Source: an uncultured Alphaproteobacteria bacterium (GTDB taxonomy: Bacteria; Pseudomonadota; Alphaproteobacteria; Caulobacterales; Aquidulcibacteraceae). Taken from it: a DNA stretch of 26,509 nt. Location: NCBI GenBank assembly GCA_937967725.1, contig CALBSY010000290.1:1-26509 (forward strand), in the 5' to 3' direction. The first letter of the stretch is position 1; each line of letters starts with the position of its first letter. Below the pieces are notes generated by a model. It made no database searches and was not told the DNA's origin. It was given only the letters and a program-made list of their open reading frames with translations. A program made the translations under genes and the position numbers. This document shows positions 15,828-23,695 of the stretch, piece after piece.

Positions 15828-16952
15828 ATGAACATCGTTTCGGCTTACGTGTTCCGGCAGGCGTTGGGCCCGCTGTTGGCGATTTTGGGCGCGCTCGCGG
15901 CCATCGCCATCCTGACCCAGGGTCTGAATCAGCTCGACATCATCATCACCAACCGGCGGGCAGGCTTCGCCTTCGCCTGGGTGACGCTGCTGACATTGCC
16001 GCAGCTCCTTTCGCTCATCCTGCCGATGGCGGTTTTCATCGCTGTCGTCTACGCGCTCAACCGCATGCAGTCCGAGAGCGAGGTCGCGGTGCTGTATGGG
16101 GCCGGCTTTTCGCGTCAGCGCATCGCCCGTCCGATCGTGCAGCTGGCCGTGCTCGCCGCCCTGGTTCACCTCGCCATCAACGTCGTGATTCAGCCCGCCG
16201 CATTCGAAGAAAGACGCCAAGTATTCTACGACCTTCGCACCGACATCGCCTCCAGCTTGATCGAGGAAGGCTCATTCACGTTTCCGACGGAGGACTTGAC
16301 GCTCTACGCCCGCGAGCGCGGCGGCGGCGGCGAACTGCGGGATATGCTGATCCATGATGCCCGGCCGGAATATCCGATCACGTACACCGCCCGTGCGGGC
16401 GCTATCGCCACGATCGATGGCCGCCCGGCGGTGGTCATGCGTGATGGACAGATTCAGCGACAAACCGACGACGGCACAGTCGATGTGCTCGATTTCGATC
16501 GCTATGTGCTGCAGCTCGGCGACACCTTCGAGGAGCCCGAGCTCTTCTTCCTCAAGGCGTCGGACCGAACGCTTTACGATCTGTTCTTCCCCGACCTGAC
16601 TTCGCACTACGACCAGCGCAATGTGGATCAGTTCCTGGCGGAAGCGCACGCGCGCTTGTCTTCGCCGTTGCTGAGCATCGCGCTGGCGATGGTGGCGCTT
16701 GCGGGCGTGCTGGTGGGCGAGTTCCGGCGCGGCGGGTATGGGCGGCGCATTATGATTGCGGCCGTCATCGCACTCCTGGTGCGGCTCGCTGCATTGGCGA
16801 TCACGGCTGCGGCGAGCGAGGACCCGCAATACAATGTGCTGCAGTATGTGCTTCCGGTCATCGTGATCTTGGCTGCTGGCATTGCCCTGGGCGGCAAGCG
16901 CTCCAGACGCAAACGCTTGGCCGAGGGCCCGTCAGTGCTGGCGGAGACCTGA
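15828..16952 (+). CDS. lptF: LPS export permease LptF
   Basis: A 374-residue YjgP/YjgQ-family permease. With LptG and the LptB ATPase it extracts lipopolysaccharide from the inner membrane. Hydrophobic segments are visible at about residues 12-32, 52-77, 102-122, 279-297, 307-328 and 339-356, giving six transmembrane helices. The large periplasmic beta-jellyroll-like domain lies at about 125-270 between helices three and four. The coupling-helix region ESEVAVLYGAGFSRQRI (83-99) is conserved. AGGAG lies 6 bases before the ATG. lptG follows after 3 bases. Confidence 0.95.
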   Translation: MNIVSAYVFRQALGPLLAILGALAAIAILTQGLNQLDIIITNRRAGFAFAWVTLLTLPQLLSLILPMAVFIAVVYALNRMQSESEVAVLYGAGFSRQRIARPIVQLAVLAALVHLAINVVIQPAAFEERRQVFYDLRTDIASSLIEEGSFTFPTEDLTLYARERGGGGELRDMLIHDARPEYPITYTARAGAIATIDGRPAVVMRDGQIQRQTDDGTVDVLDFDRYVLQLGDTFEEPELFFLKASDRTLYDLFFPDLTSHYDQRNVDQFLAEAHARLSSPLLSIALAMVALAGVLVGEFRRGGYGRRIMIAAVIALLVRLAALAITAAASEDPQYNVLQYVLPVIVILAAGIALGGKRSRRKRLAEGPSVLAET

Positions 16953-16955
16953 CGC

Positions 16956-18053
16956 ATGCGGTTCTTGCTGTCCCGTCTCGGCCGTTATGTGCTCGCCCGC
17001 GTCATCATCGGCATTGGCATTGCGCTTATCGCCGTGCTCGCCTCGATCTTGCTGATCGACCTTGTCGAGCAAATGCGCACGGTCGGCACGCGCACGGACT
17101 TATCCTTGCTTGAGGCGGTGCGTCTGACGCTGTTGAAGACACCCATGCTGGTGGAACAGACGTTGCCGTTTGTCGTACTCGCCGGCTCGATGATGGCGAT
17201 CATCGGTCTCAATCGGTCAAGCGAACTGGTGGCGATGCGGGCCGCCGGCGTGTCGGCGTGGCGCTTCCTGATGCCGGCGGCCTTCGCCGGAATCGTACTG
17301 GGTATTTTCACCGTCACCGCGCTCAATCCGCTCGGCGCGTATCTGTTTCAGCAGTTCGAAGCCGAAAAGGAAGACGCCCTCGCCAATCGCACATCGGGCG
17401 AACAAGCTGGCGTCTGGATTCGCCAGGGCGACGCCGACGGACAAGTCGTGATCCACGCCGATAGCGTCGACCCTTCGGGCTCGCGCTTGCAGGGCGCGAC
17501 CTTCATGTTCTTCGAAGTTCAGCAGGAGGCTCTGCGCTTCACGCGGCGCATCCGCGCCGAGACGGCGGAGCTGCGTCCCGGATTTTGGCAACTGTCCGAC
17601 TTAGTGGAGGCCACGCCCGGCGGGCGCCCGGTACGACACGCCAACCTTGCTATACCCACCTCACTCGACGCCACCGAAATGATCGACCGCTTCGTGACGC
17701 CGGCCTCGCTCTCGTTCTGGGCTCTGCCGCCCTTCATCAACGAGGCGCGCCAAGCAGGTTTTGCGCCCACGCGCTACGAGCTAAAATGGCAGAGCTTGTT
17801 GGCTTATCCACTGCTGCTGGCGGTGATGGCGGGGTTGGGCGCTGCGTTCTCGCTGCAGTTGCAACGGCTCGGTAATCTAGCCCGCTGGGGCGCCGCGGGC
17901 GTCGCCGTTGGCCTCTTTCTGTTCTTCTACAGCCAGTTGGCCGGGGCCTTCGCGATGACCCAAACCGTGCCTGCTTCGGTCGCCGCCTGGAGCGCCCCTT
18001 TGGCCGGGATGTTCATTGCTTTGGCTCTCGTTGCGTTCATGGAAGACGGCTGA
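16956..18053 (+). CDS. lptG: LPS export permease LptG
   Basis: A 365-residue partner of LptF with the same design: six hydrophobic helices, three N-terminal and three C-terminal, around a periplasmic domain. RSSELVAMRAAGVSAWRF (about residues 88-105) is the cytoplasmic coupling helix that contacts LptB. The N-terminus starts directly with a membrane helix (RYVLARVIIGIGIALIA). GGAG upstream lies within the lptF 3' end. lptF and lptG are three bases apart and certainly co-transcribed. A 103-base gap to lptD follows. Confidence 0.95.
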   Translation: MRFLLSRLGRYVLARVIIGIGIALIAVLASILLIDLVEQMRTVGTRTDLSLLEAVRLTLLKTPMLVEQTLPFVVLAGSMMAIIGLNRSSELVAMRAAGVSAWRFLMPAAFAGIVLGIFTVTALNPLGAYLFQQFEAEKEDALANRTSGEQAGVWIRQGDADGQVVIHADSVDPSGSRLQGATFMFFEVQQEALRFTRRIRAETAELRPGFWQLSDLVEATPGGRPVRHANLAIPTSLDATEMIDRFVTPASLSFWALPPFINEARQAGFAPTRYELKWQSLLAYPLLLAVMAGLGAAFSLQLQRLGNLARWGAAGVAVGLFLFFYSQLAGAFAMTQTVPASVAAWSAPLAGMFIALALVAFMEDG

Positions 18054-18156
18054 GCTGCCACAGGCGAGCAAACGATTCCCCCGCACGGCTTCCAACGCTG
18101 GACGCCTTACGGCGCAGGCGGTTAGGTAGGTCGGGGAGTCGCACAGAGGGATGCGG
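18054..18156 (+). promoter_or_regulatory. lptD leader region
   Basis: About 100 bases between lptG and lptD. No convincing -35/-10 pair is seen. It has two GANTC motifs, GATTC at 18074-18078 and GAGTC at 18136-18140, and an AGAGGG Shine-Dalgarno at 18145-18150. Spacing of that site favours ATG 18157 (6 bases) over ATG 18151 (adjacent). The region may hold an internal promoter or simply link the operon. Confidence 0.3.
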
Positions 18157-20409
18157 ATGCGCCGTTCGGGGGAGAAGGCCGATCGGGCCGAGCGGGCGCC
18201 GCTGGGCTGGGCAGCGCTCGCCGCGGCGCTCGCCGTCGGCGTAAGTTCCCACGCCGCCGCTCAAACTGAAGTCGCGGCCGCTTCACCGAGCCCCACAACC
18301 CAGAACGAAGACGCAGTCCTGCTCGAGGCCGATCAGCTGATCGACGATCAGCAGGCGCGGACCATCACCGCCGAAGGCGACGTCCACGTCCGTTATCAAG
18401 GCCGTACGCTGCGCGCCGACCGGCTGATCTACAATCTCGACACCGGCGCCGTCCGCGCAGAAGGCAACGTCCAGGTGGTGCTGGAAGACGGCTCGGTTAC
18501 CTATGCCGACGCTGTCGAAGCCGACGAGGCGCTCAACGTCGGCGCCGCGAGCGAACTGCGCGCACGGCTCGGCAACAACGGCACGCTCGCCGCGCGCGCC
18601 GCACTTCGTCACGGCGAAGGCGAAAGTGAACTGCGCAACGTTATCTACACCAGTTGCCCAATTTGCGAGGCGGGAGACCGGCCTCCGACATGGAGCCTGC
18701 GCGCGCGGCGCGCGATCCAGGACCGCGAGACACGGACGATTTCCTACTATGGCGCGGTGATCGAAGTCGCCGGCGTGCCGGTGCTTTATCTGCCCTACAT
18801 CGCGCATCCCGATCCGAGCATCGAACGCGCGTCCGGTTTTCTTGCGCCAGAGATCGGGCGGAACCGCCGTCTCGGCACCTTCTATGGCCAGCCCTATTAT
18901 TGGGCGATCTCACCGTCGCAAGACATGACCGCGACGTTGCGCATTCACGGCAACGTCAACCCGCTCATCGGGCTTGAATATCGCAAACGCTTCTGGTCCG
19001 GCGAACTCGAGTTCGACACGACGTTCACGCAAGAACAAGTCTTCAATAACGACGGCGACACCTTTGGCGACGAGCTCTTCCGCTACAGCGTGTTCGGCGA
19101 AGGTCGTTTCGATATTAGCGAGCAATGGCAGTGGGGCTTCGGCGTCGAGCGCATCTACGACGACGAATATCTGCGCCGTTACGATCTCGAAGGCGCCGGC
19201 CAGCGCCGCGGCCCCTATATCGGCCACGACACGCGACTTATCTCCCAGCTTTTCGCCATCGGCCAAAGTGCGCACTCGTACACCTCGATCGCCACAGTCG
19301 GCTTTCAAGGCCTGCGCGAGAGCGACACGTCCGATCTTCTGCCGGTTATCCTGCCGTTCGCGGAAGCCGAGTACGTGATGCACGAGCCGGTGCTGAATGG
19401 GCAGCTTCGCTTCCAAGCCAACACCGCCGTATTGCTGCGCGACGATAACGCGCTGACGCCCGCCTTCGAAGGCAACAACGGCCGCTTCTCTCTCGGCGCC
19501 ACTTGGCGGCGCGACATGATTTTCGGTCCGGGCGTCGTACTTAGCCCGTTCGCGCATGCGCGCGGCGACGTGTTCCACGTCGAAACGGCCGCCGACGATT
19601 ACGAGACGTTCGGACGCGGGCTCGGGATGGGCGGCATTGAAGTCAGCTGGCCCTTCATGCGGCCCGGCGAACGCTTCGACCTTATTGTCGAACCGGTGGT
19701 GATGGCGTCCTACGGCAGTGATGACGCCGAGGATCCACGCATCGTCAACGAGGACAGCCTCGCGTTCGAACTGGACGATTCAAACCTGTTCCGTCCTAAC
19801 GCCGCGCCGAACTACGATTTGTGGGAACCCGGCGGACGCGTCAGCGCCGGCGTCCGCGCCACCGCGCGCGCCCGCACCGGCGAGAGCGCATCGCTGATTT
19901 TCGGCCGCCGCTGGCGCGAGGAGCAGGCGGTGGGCTTTACGCCCGAGAACAATCTCGCCGGAGAGAGTTCGGACTGGGTGGCGGGCGTTCAAGCTGACCT
20001 TGGCAGCGGTTTCGGCGCCGAAGGCAGGGTTCGCCTGGATGACGAAAGCCTGGACGTCGAACGCATCGATGTTTCCGTGCGCGCCTCCGCGGGAAGGTTC
20101 AGCGGTCATGTGCGGTACTTCGAGATTGATCCGGCATTGTTGGCTGACCCGACCGACCCGCATCAGGAAATATCGGCCAATGTCGGGGTCGAACTGGCGC
20201 GCGGTTGGCGGATGCAGCTTGGCCTGACCCGCGACCTAGATTCAGACATAAACCTGCGTCAGGACATCCGGGCGATCTATGAGGACGATTGCACCTTCCT
20301 CGAGATTGCCTACACCCGCACCGAGACGCAGCGGGGTACGATCGGCCCGGATGAAGGGTTGCAGATCAGAATCGGGCTGCGCTCGCTAGGGGTGTTTGGC
20401 GGGAGCTGA
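18157..20409 (+). CDS. lptD: LPS assembly outer-membrane protein LptD
   Basis: A 750-residue outer-membrane translocon that, with LptE, inserts lipopolysaccharide into the outer leaflet. A signal peptide ends near HAAAQ (about residue 36). An OstA/LptA-like beta-jellyroll domain spans about 55-125 (LLEADQLIDDQQARTITAEG and following repeats). The barrel occupies about 190-750 with many aromatic, alternating strands. Only three cysteines are present: C167 and C170 in a TSCPIC motif and C712 near the C-terminus (DDCTFLEI), compared with four in E. coli. The start is the second ATG, placed 6 bases after AGAGGG; ATG 18151 is the alternative. surA follows 12 bases downstream, which fits since SurA helps fold LptD. 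Confidence 0.93.
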   Translation: MRRSGEKADRAERAPLGWAALAAALAVGVSSHAAAQTEVAAASPSPTTQNEDAVLLEADQLIDDQQARTITAEGDVHVRYQGRTLRADRLIYNLDTGAVRAEGNVQVVLEDGSVTYADAVEADEALNVGAASELRARLGNNGTLAARAALRHGEGESELRNVIYTSCPICEAGDRPPTWSLRARRAIQDRETRTISYYGAVIEVAGVPVLYLPYIAHPDPSIERASGFLAPEIGRNRRLGTFYGQPYYWAISPSQDMTATLRIHGNVNPLIGLEYRKRFWSGELEFDTTFTQEQVFNNDGDTFGDELFRYSVFGEGRFDISEQWQWGFGVERIYDDEYLRRYDLEGAGQRRGPYIGHDTRLISQLFAIGQSAHSYTSIATVGFQGLRESDTSDLLPVILPFAEAEYVMHEPVLNGQLRFQANTAVLLRDDNALTPAFEGNNGRFSLGATWRRDMIFGPGVVLSPFAHARGDVFHVETAADDYETFGRGLGMGGIEVSWPFMRPGERFDLIVEPVVMASYGSDDAEDPRIVNEDSLAFELDDSNLFRPNAAPNYDLWEPGGRVSAGVRATARARTGESASLIFGRRWREEQAVGFTPENNLAGESSDWVAGVQADLGSGFGAEGRVRLDDESLDVERIDVSVRASAGRFSGHVRYFEIDPALLADPTDPHQEISANVGVELARGWRMQLGLTRDLDSDINLRQDIRAIYEDDCTFLEIAYTRTETQRGTIGPDEGLQIRIGLRSLGVFGGS

Positions 20410-20421
20410 GGCGGAGAGATT

Positions 20422-21651
20422 ATGAACCTGAAGACAGCTACAGCGGCGGCGGCCCTGGCGGCCGCGCTGGCCGGGATCACCGCGCCGGCTTCCGCGCAAT
20501 ACGCGGAGGGCGTAGCGGCCATCGTCAACGACCACGTCATCTCGACTTTCGACGTGCGCCAGCGCGCCAACCTGCTGCTGGTTTCAGCCGGCATCCAATC
20601 CACGCCGGAAATGCAGGAGCGCGCCGCCGCGCAAGCCATGCGCGATTTGATCGACGAGCGTCTGCAGCTACAGGAGACCGCGGAGTACGAGATCAGCATC
20701 ACGCCGGAAGAAGTGAACCGCCGCCTCGCCGACATCGCCCGCCAGAACAACACCGATATCGCCGGCCTCTCACAACAATTGTCCTCGAGCGGGGTCTCGA
20801 TCTCTACCTTGCGCAGCCAAATCGAAGCGGACATTGCCTGGTCGCGCCTGATCGGCGGCCTCTACGGCTCGCGGCTGCGTATTTCGGAAAACGAAATTCG
20901 TGAGACCCAGCAACGCATCGCCGCGAACGCAACGCGCCCGCAATACCAAATCTCGGAAATCTTCCTGCCGGCCGAGACGCCCGAACAGTTTGAGGAAATG
21001 GAACAGGGTGCGATGCGCCTGCTGCAGGAAATGCAGCGCGGCGCGCCCTTCCCGCTGGTGGCGCGTCAGTTTTCGCAATCGCCATCCGCCGCCGCCGGCG
21101 GCGACATCGGTTGGATTGCGTCCACGGATTTGGCGCCGGAACTCCAGCCCATCGCAGAGCGCCTGCAGCAGGGGCAAGTCTCGATGCCTGTGCGCACGCC
21201 GACCGGCGTCTACATCATCGCCATGCGCGACCGCCGCGCCGGCGCGGACGCAGGCGCCACGTCGTTAGTCAGCCTGCGCCAGATCACGGCGCCCGCCTCG
21301 AGCCAAAGTGCGCTGGAGCGGCTGCAACGTCGCGTGCACGGGTGCGACGACCTCAACGTCTCCAACGTGGCCGGCGCGAATATGGTCGACTTAGGCCAAG
21401 CCACTGAGTCGGACCTATCCCCGCCGATCCGCGCACGCGTCTCGGGCGTCGAAGCAGGCGCCGCCACGCCGGTGCTCGTCGACGGCGAACAAGCCAGCTT
21501 CCTCGTCGTATGTTCGCGTCAGACCGGCGGCGGCGGCATTCCCTCGCGGGACGAGATTGAAGGGCGACTCCGCGAAGCAGAACTAGCGATGCTGGCTGAG
21601 CGCTACCTGCGCAACCTTCGGCGCGAAGCCACGATCATTACGCGTCAATGA
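20422..21651 (+). CDS. surA: SurA-type periplasmic chaperone / peptidyl-prolyl isomerase
   Basis: A 409-residue SurA family protein. A signal peptide (MNLKTATAAAALAAALAGITAPASAQ, about 26 residues) targets the periplasm. The SurA N-terminal chaperone domain spans about 28-170 and starts with the typical EGVAAIVNDHVISTFDV. A parvulin-type PPIase domain is at about 174-270 (YQISEIFLP through SQSPSAAAGGDIGWI). A second, degenerate parvulin-like region (280-368) carries two cysteines, C308 and C364, and lacks the GDLGW-type motif. The C-terminal helix (about 376-404) completes the chaperone core. GGAGAG precedes the ATG. Substrates are unfolded outer-membrane barrels. Confidence 0.92.
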   Translation: MNLKTATAAAALAAALAGITAPASAQYAEGVAAIVNDHVISTFDVRQRANLLLVSAGIQSTPEMQERAAAQAMRDLIDERLQLQETAEYEISITPEEVNRRLADIARQNNTDIAGLSQQLSSSGVSISTLRSQIEADIAWSRLIGGLYGSRLRISENEIRETQQRIAANATRPQYQISEIFLPAETPEQFEEMEQGAMRLLQEMQRGAPFPLVARQFSQSPSAAAGGDIGWIASTDLAPELQPIAERLQQGQVSMPVRTPTGVYIIAMRDRRAGADAGATSLVSLRQITAPASSQSALERLQRRVHGCDDLNVSNVAGANMVDLGQATESDLSPPIRARVSGVEAGAATPVLVDGEQASFLVVCSRQTGGGGIPSRDEIEGRLREAELAMLAERYLRNLRREATIITRQ

Positions 21652-21652
21652 G

Positions 21653-22663
21653 ATGAAGCCGCTCGCCGTTTCGATGGGCGACCCCGCGGGGGTCGGCCTC
21701 GAAATTGCGGCGCGCGTGTGGGCGCAACGCGACGACGCGACGCCGCCCTTTTTTCTGGTTGGCGATCCCGACGCGATCGAACGCGCGGCGCGACGCATTG
21801 GCGTAGCCAAGCCAAAGCTGAACGTGATCGAGGATGCAGCCCAGATTGATATCGCGTCTGACGTCCTCAGCGTGCTGCATGTGCCGCTAGCGATGCAGGA
21901 AACGCCCGGCGCGCCCGATCCCGTGAATGCGCAAGCAAAGATCGCGGCCATCGAGCGCGGCGTGGCGGCGGCCCGCGCCGGCGCCGCGGCGGGCCTCGTC
22001 ACCCTGCCGATCGCAAAGGCTGTGCTGCACAGCGCGGATTTCGGCTTCCCCGGCCACACCGAATTCGTCGCCCATCTGACCCGGGAGGATGAATGGCCGC
22101 ACGCACGCGGACCGGTGATGATGCTGGCGGGCCCTAGTCTCAAAGTCGCGCTCGCGACGATTCACATCCCACTTACGGAGGTGGCGCGTCAGCTCACGCG
22201 CGAGCGCATTGTCCACGTCGGCCGTGTCGTTGGGGAAGCGCTACGGCGCGACTTCGGCGTCGCCGAGCCGCGCATTGCGCTTTGCGGACTCAATCCCCAT
22301 GCCGGCGAACGCGGCACGATCGGGCGCGAAGAGATCGAGGTAATCAACCCTGCCGCGCAGGTCTTGCGCGCCGAAGGATGGAATGTTGGCGATGCGCGCT
22401 CCGCCGACGCCCTGTTCCATGAGAGCGCGCGAAACAAATACGACGTCGCGATCGCACTTTATCACGATCAGGGTCTCATCCCGATCAAGACGCTGCACTT
22501 CTGGGACGCCGTGAACGTGACGCTGGGGCTGCCAATCGTTCGCACTTCGCCCGACCACGGCGCCGGTTTCGACATCGCCGGCAAGGGCGTGGCGCGCGCC
22601 GACAGTTTCCGCGCCGCGCTGCAACTCGCATGGGAGATGGCGCAGCGCCGCGCCGCTGCATGA
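21653..22663 (+). CDS. pdxA: 4-hydroxythreonine-4-phosphate dehydrogenase
   Basis: A 336-residue PdxA, which oxidises 4-phosphohydroxy-L-threonine in the DXP-dependent pyridoxal phosphate pathway. Metal-binding histidines are H171 (TIHIPL), H216 (NPHAGE) and H271 (YHDQGL). The substrate-contacting GHTEF is at 134-138. MGDPAGVGLE at the N-terminus and SPDHGAGFDIAGKG near the C-terminus are conserved. The ATG is one base after the surA stop and has little Shine-Dalgarno, so it depends on coupling. The surA-pdxA-ksgA order is conserved in many proteobacteria. Confidence 0.96.
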   Translation: MKPLAVSMGDPAGVGLEIAARVWAQRDDATPPFFLVGDPDAIERAARRIGVAKPKLNVIEDAAQIDIASDVLSVLHVPLAMQETPGAPDPVNAQAKIAAIERGVAAARAGAAAGLVTLPIAKAVLHSADFGFPGHTEFVAHLTREDEWPHARGPVMMLAGPSLKVALATIHIPLTEVARQLTRERIVHVGRVVGEALRRDFGVAEPRIALCGLNPHAGERGTIGREEIEVINPAAQVLRAEGWNVGDARSADALFHESARNKYDVAIALYHDQGLIPIKTLHFWDAVNVTLGLPIVRTSPDHGAGFDIAGKGVARADSFRAALQLAWEMAQRRAAA

Positions 22664-23595
22664 ACGCAGACGAGCTGCCAACGCTGCGTGACGAACTGGA
22701 AGCGCACGACCTGTGGGCCAATAAGGGCCTCGGCCAGCACTTCCTGCTCGACATGAACATGACGCGACGCATCGTCCGCGCCGCGGGCGATCTCGTTGGC
22801 AAATCCGTGATCGAGGTCGGTCCCGGCCCCGGCGGCCTGACGCGCGCACTGCTGGAAGCGGGCGCCGATCCGCTGATCGCCATTGAACGCGACGCGCGCT
22901 TCCTGCCGCTGCTTGAGCCATTGGTGGCATGGAGCGGCGGGCGCCTGCGCATCGTGCATGGCGATGCGCTGGACGTAGACGAAAGAACCTTTCTTCCCCC
23001 GTTGACGGGGGAGGTTTCGTTGGCGGCGCCAACGACGAAGGGGGGAGCTTCATGCGTCCCCTCCGTCGCCTCCGGCGACACCTCCCCCGCGAGCGGGGGA
23101 GGAAAACTGAACATCGTCTCCAACCTGCCTTACAATGTCGGCACGCCGCTGCTGGTGAAGTGGCTGAAGGCGGGCCCCTGGCGCGGAGACATGACGCTGA
23201 TGTTCCAGAAGGAGGTCGCGCAGCGCATCGTCGCCAAACCCGCCGCCAGCGCCTACGGGCGCCTTGCTGTGCTGGCGCAGGCGCGCTGCGAGTGCCGTCT
23301 GGAATTCACCGTCCCCGCACGCGCCTTCACGCCGCCGCCGAAGATCGCCTCGGCCGTCGTCACGCTGCGCGACCGCGCCGATCCATACCCACACCTCGAC
23401 GTGCTCGAACGCGTGACAGCTGCGGCGTTCGGGCAGCGGCGCAAGATGCTGCGCGCAGCGCTGCGCTCGCTCACGCCTGACGCTGAGGCGCTCCTGCGCG
23501 AAGCAGGACTGGAACCAACTGCGCGCGCCGAAGAGATCGATCAGGCCGGCTTCCGCGCGCTTGCGGATGTTTGGCGGAGCGTTAGAGCCGACTAG
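22660..23595 (+). CDS. rsmA: 16S rRNA dimethyladenosine transferase, with in-frame palindromic insert
   Basis: A 311-residue KsgA/RsmA, which dimethylates the two adjacent adenosines near the 3' end of 16S rRNA. The N-terminal NKGLGQHFLLD, SAM motif VGPGPGGLT (53-61), catalytic NLPYNV (155-160) and FTPPPKIASAV (223-233) are present. ATG 22660 overlaps the pdxA stop as ATGA; the upstream in-frame start at 22630 is inside pdxA. The protein is about 35-40 residues longer than the usual 270-280. The excess is residues 111-149, encoded by a palindromic repeat element, lying in the loop between the GDALDVD strand end and NLPY. All catalytic motifs are intact on both sides, so the enzyme is probably functional. 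Confidence 0.95.
   Translation: MNADELPTLRDELEAHDLWANKGLGQHFLLDMNMTRRIVRAAGDLVGKSVIEVGPGPGGLTRALLEAGADPLIAIERDARFLPLLEPLVAWSGGRLRIVHGDALDVDERTFLPPLTGEVSLAAPTTKGGASCVPSVASGDTSPASGGGKLNIVSNLPYNVGTPLLVKWLKAGPWRGDMTLMFQKEVAQRIVAKPAASAYGRLAVLAQARCECRLEFTVPARAFTPPPKIASAVVTLRDRADPYPHLDVLERVTAAAFGQRRKMLRAALRSLTPDAEALLREAGLEPTARAEEIDQAGFRALADVWRSVRAD
22990..23106. repeat. Intragenic palindromic repeat element in rsmA
   Basis: A 117-base segment (39 codons) made of four hairpins. Stem 1 is 22993-23001 with 23006-23014 (CCCCCG/CGGGGG core, TTGA loop). Stem 2 is TCGTTGGC/GCCAACGA at 23017-23035. Stem 3 is GTCGCC/GGCGAC at 23065-23079. Stem 4 is a perfect 9-bp CCTCCCCCG/CGGGGGAGG at 23081-23102 with a CGAG loop. 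The two ends are imperfect inverted copies of each other (TTTCTTCCCCCG at the left, CGGGGGAGGAAAA at the right), like a MITE-type element. It resembles the palindromic repeats scattered between genes in alphaproteobacteria. No other copy is in this window. Confidence 0.8.
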
Positions 23596-23695
23596 CTCAA
23601 ACCCTGTACGCGAAAGACGCGCGCGTCATCGATCCAGGCGGTCGTTAAGTGCGTACTTCTCCGAATAAGGCCAACCGGAACGCTCGCCCGCGCTC
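23596..23695. other. Gap between rsmA and photolyase
   Basis: One hundred bases without a gene. It holds a perfect 12-base palindrome GACGCGCGCGTC (23616-23627) and no clear terminator or promoter. A GAATAA near 23663 could be part of a -10 for the photolyase gene, but no matching -35 is evident. No Shine-Dalgarno is seen before the photolyase ATG. Confidence 0.25.

Noticed and set aside
15678..16220. Upstream extension of the pepA frame by 181 codons
   Set aside because: It is antisense to lptF, has no family similarity, and a proper start with Shine-Dalgarno exists at 15677. It is a high-GC open-frame artefact.
23616..23627. 12-base palindrome GACGCGCGCGTC as a terminator or operator
   Set aside because: Alternating GC palindromes arise easily in such a GC-rich genome, there is no T-run, and no loop is possible for a stable hairpin.
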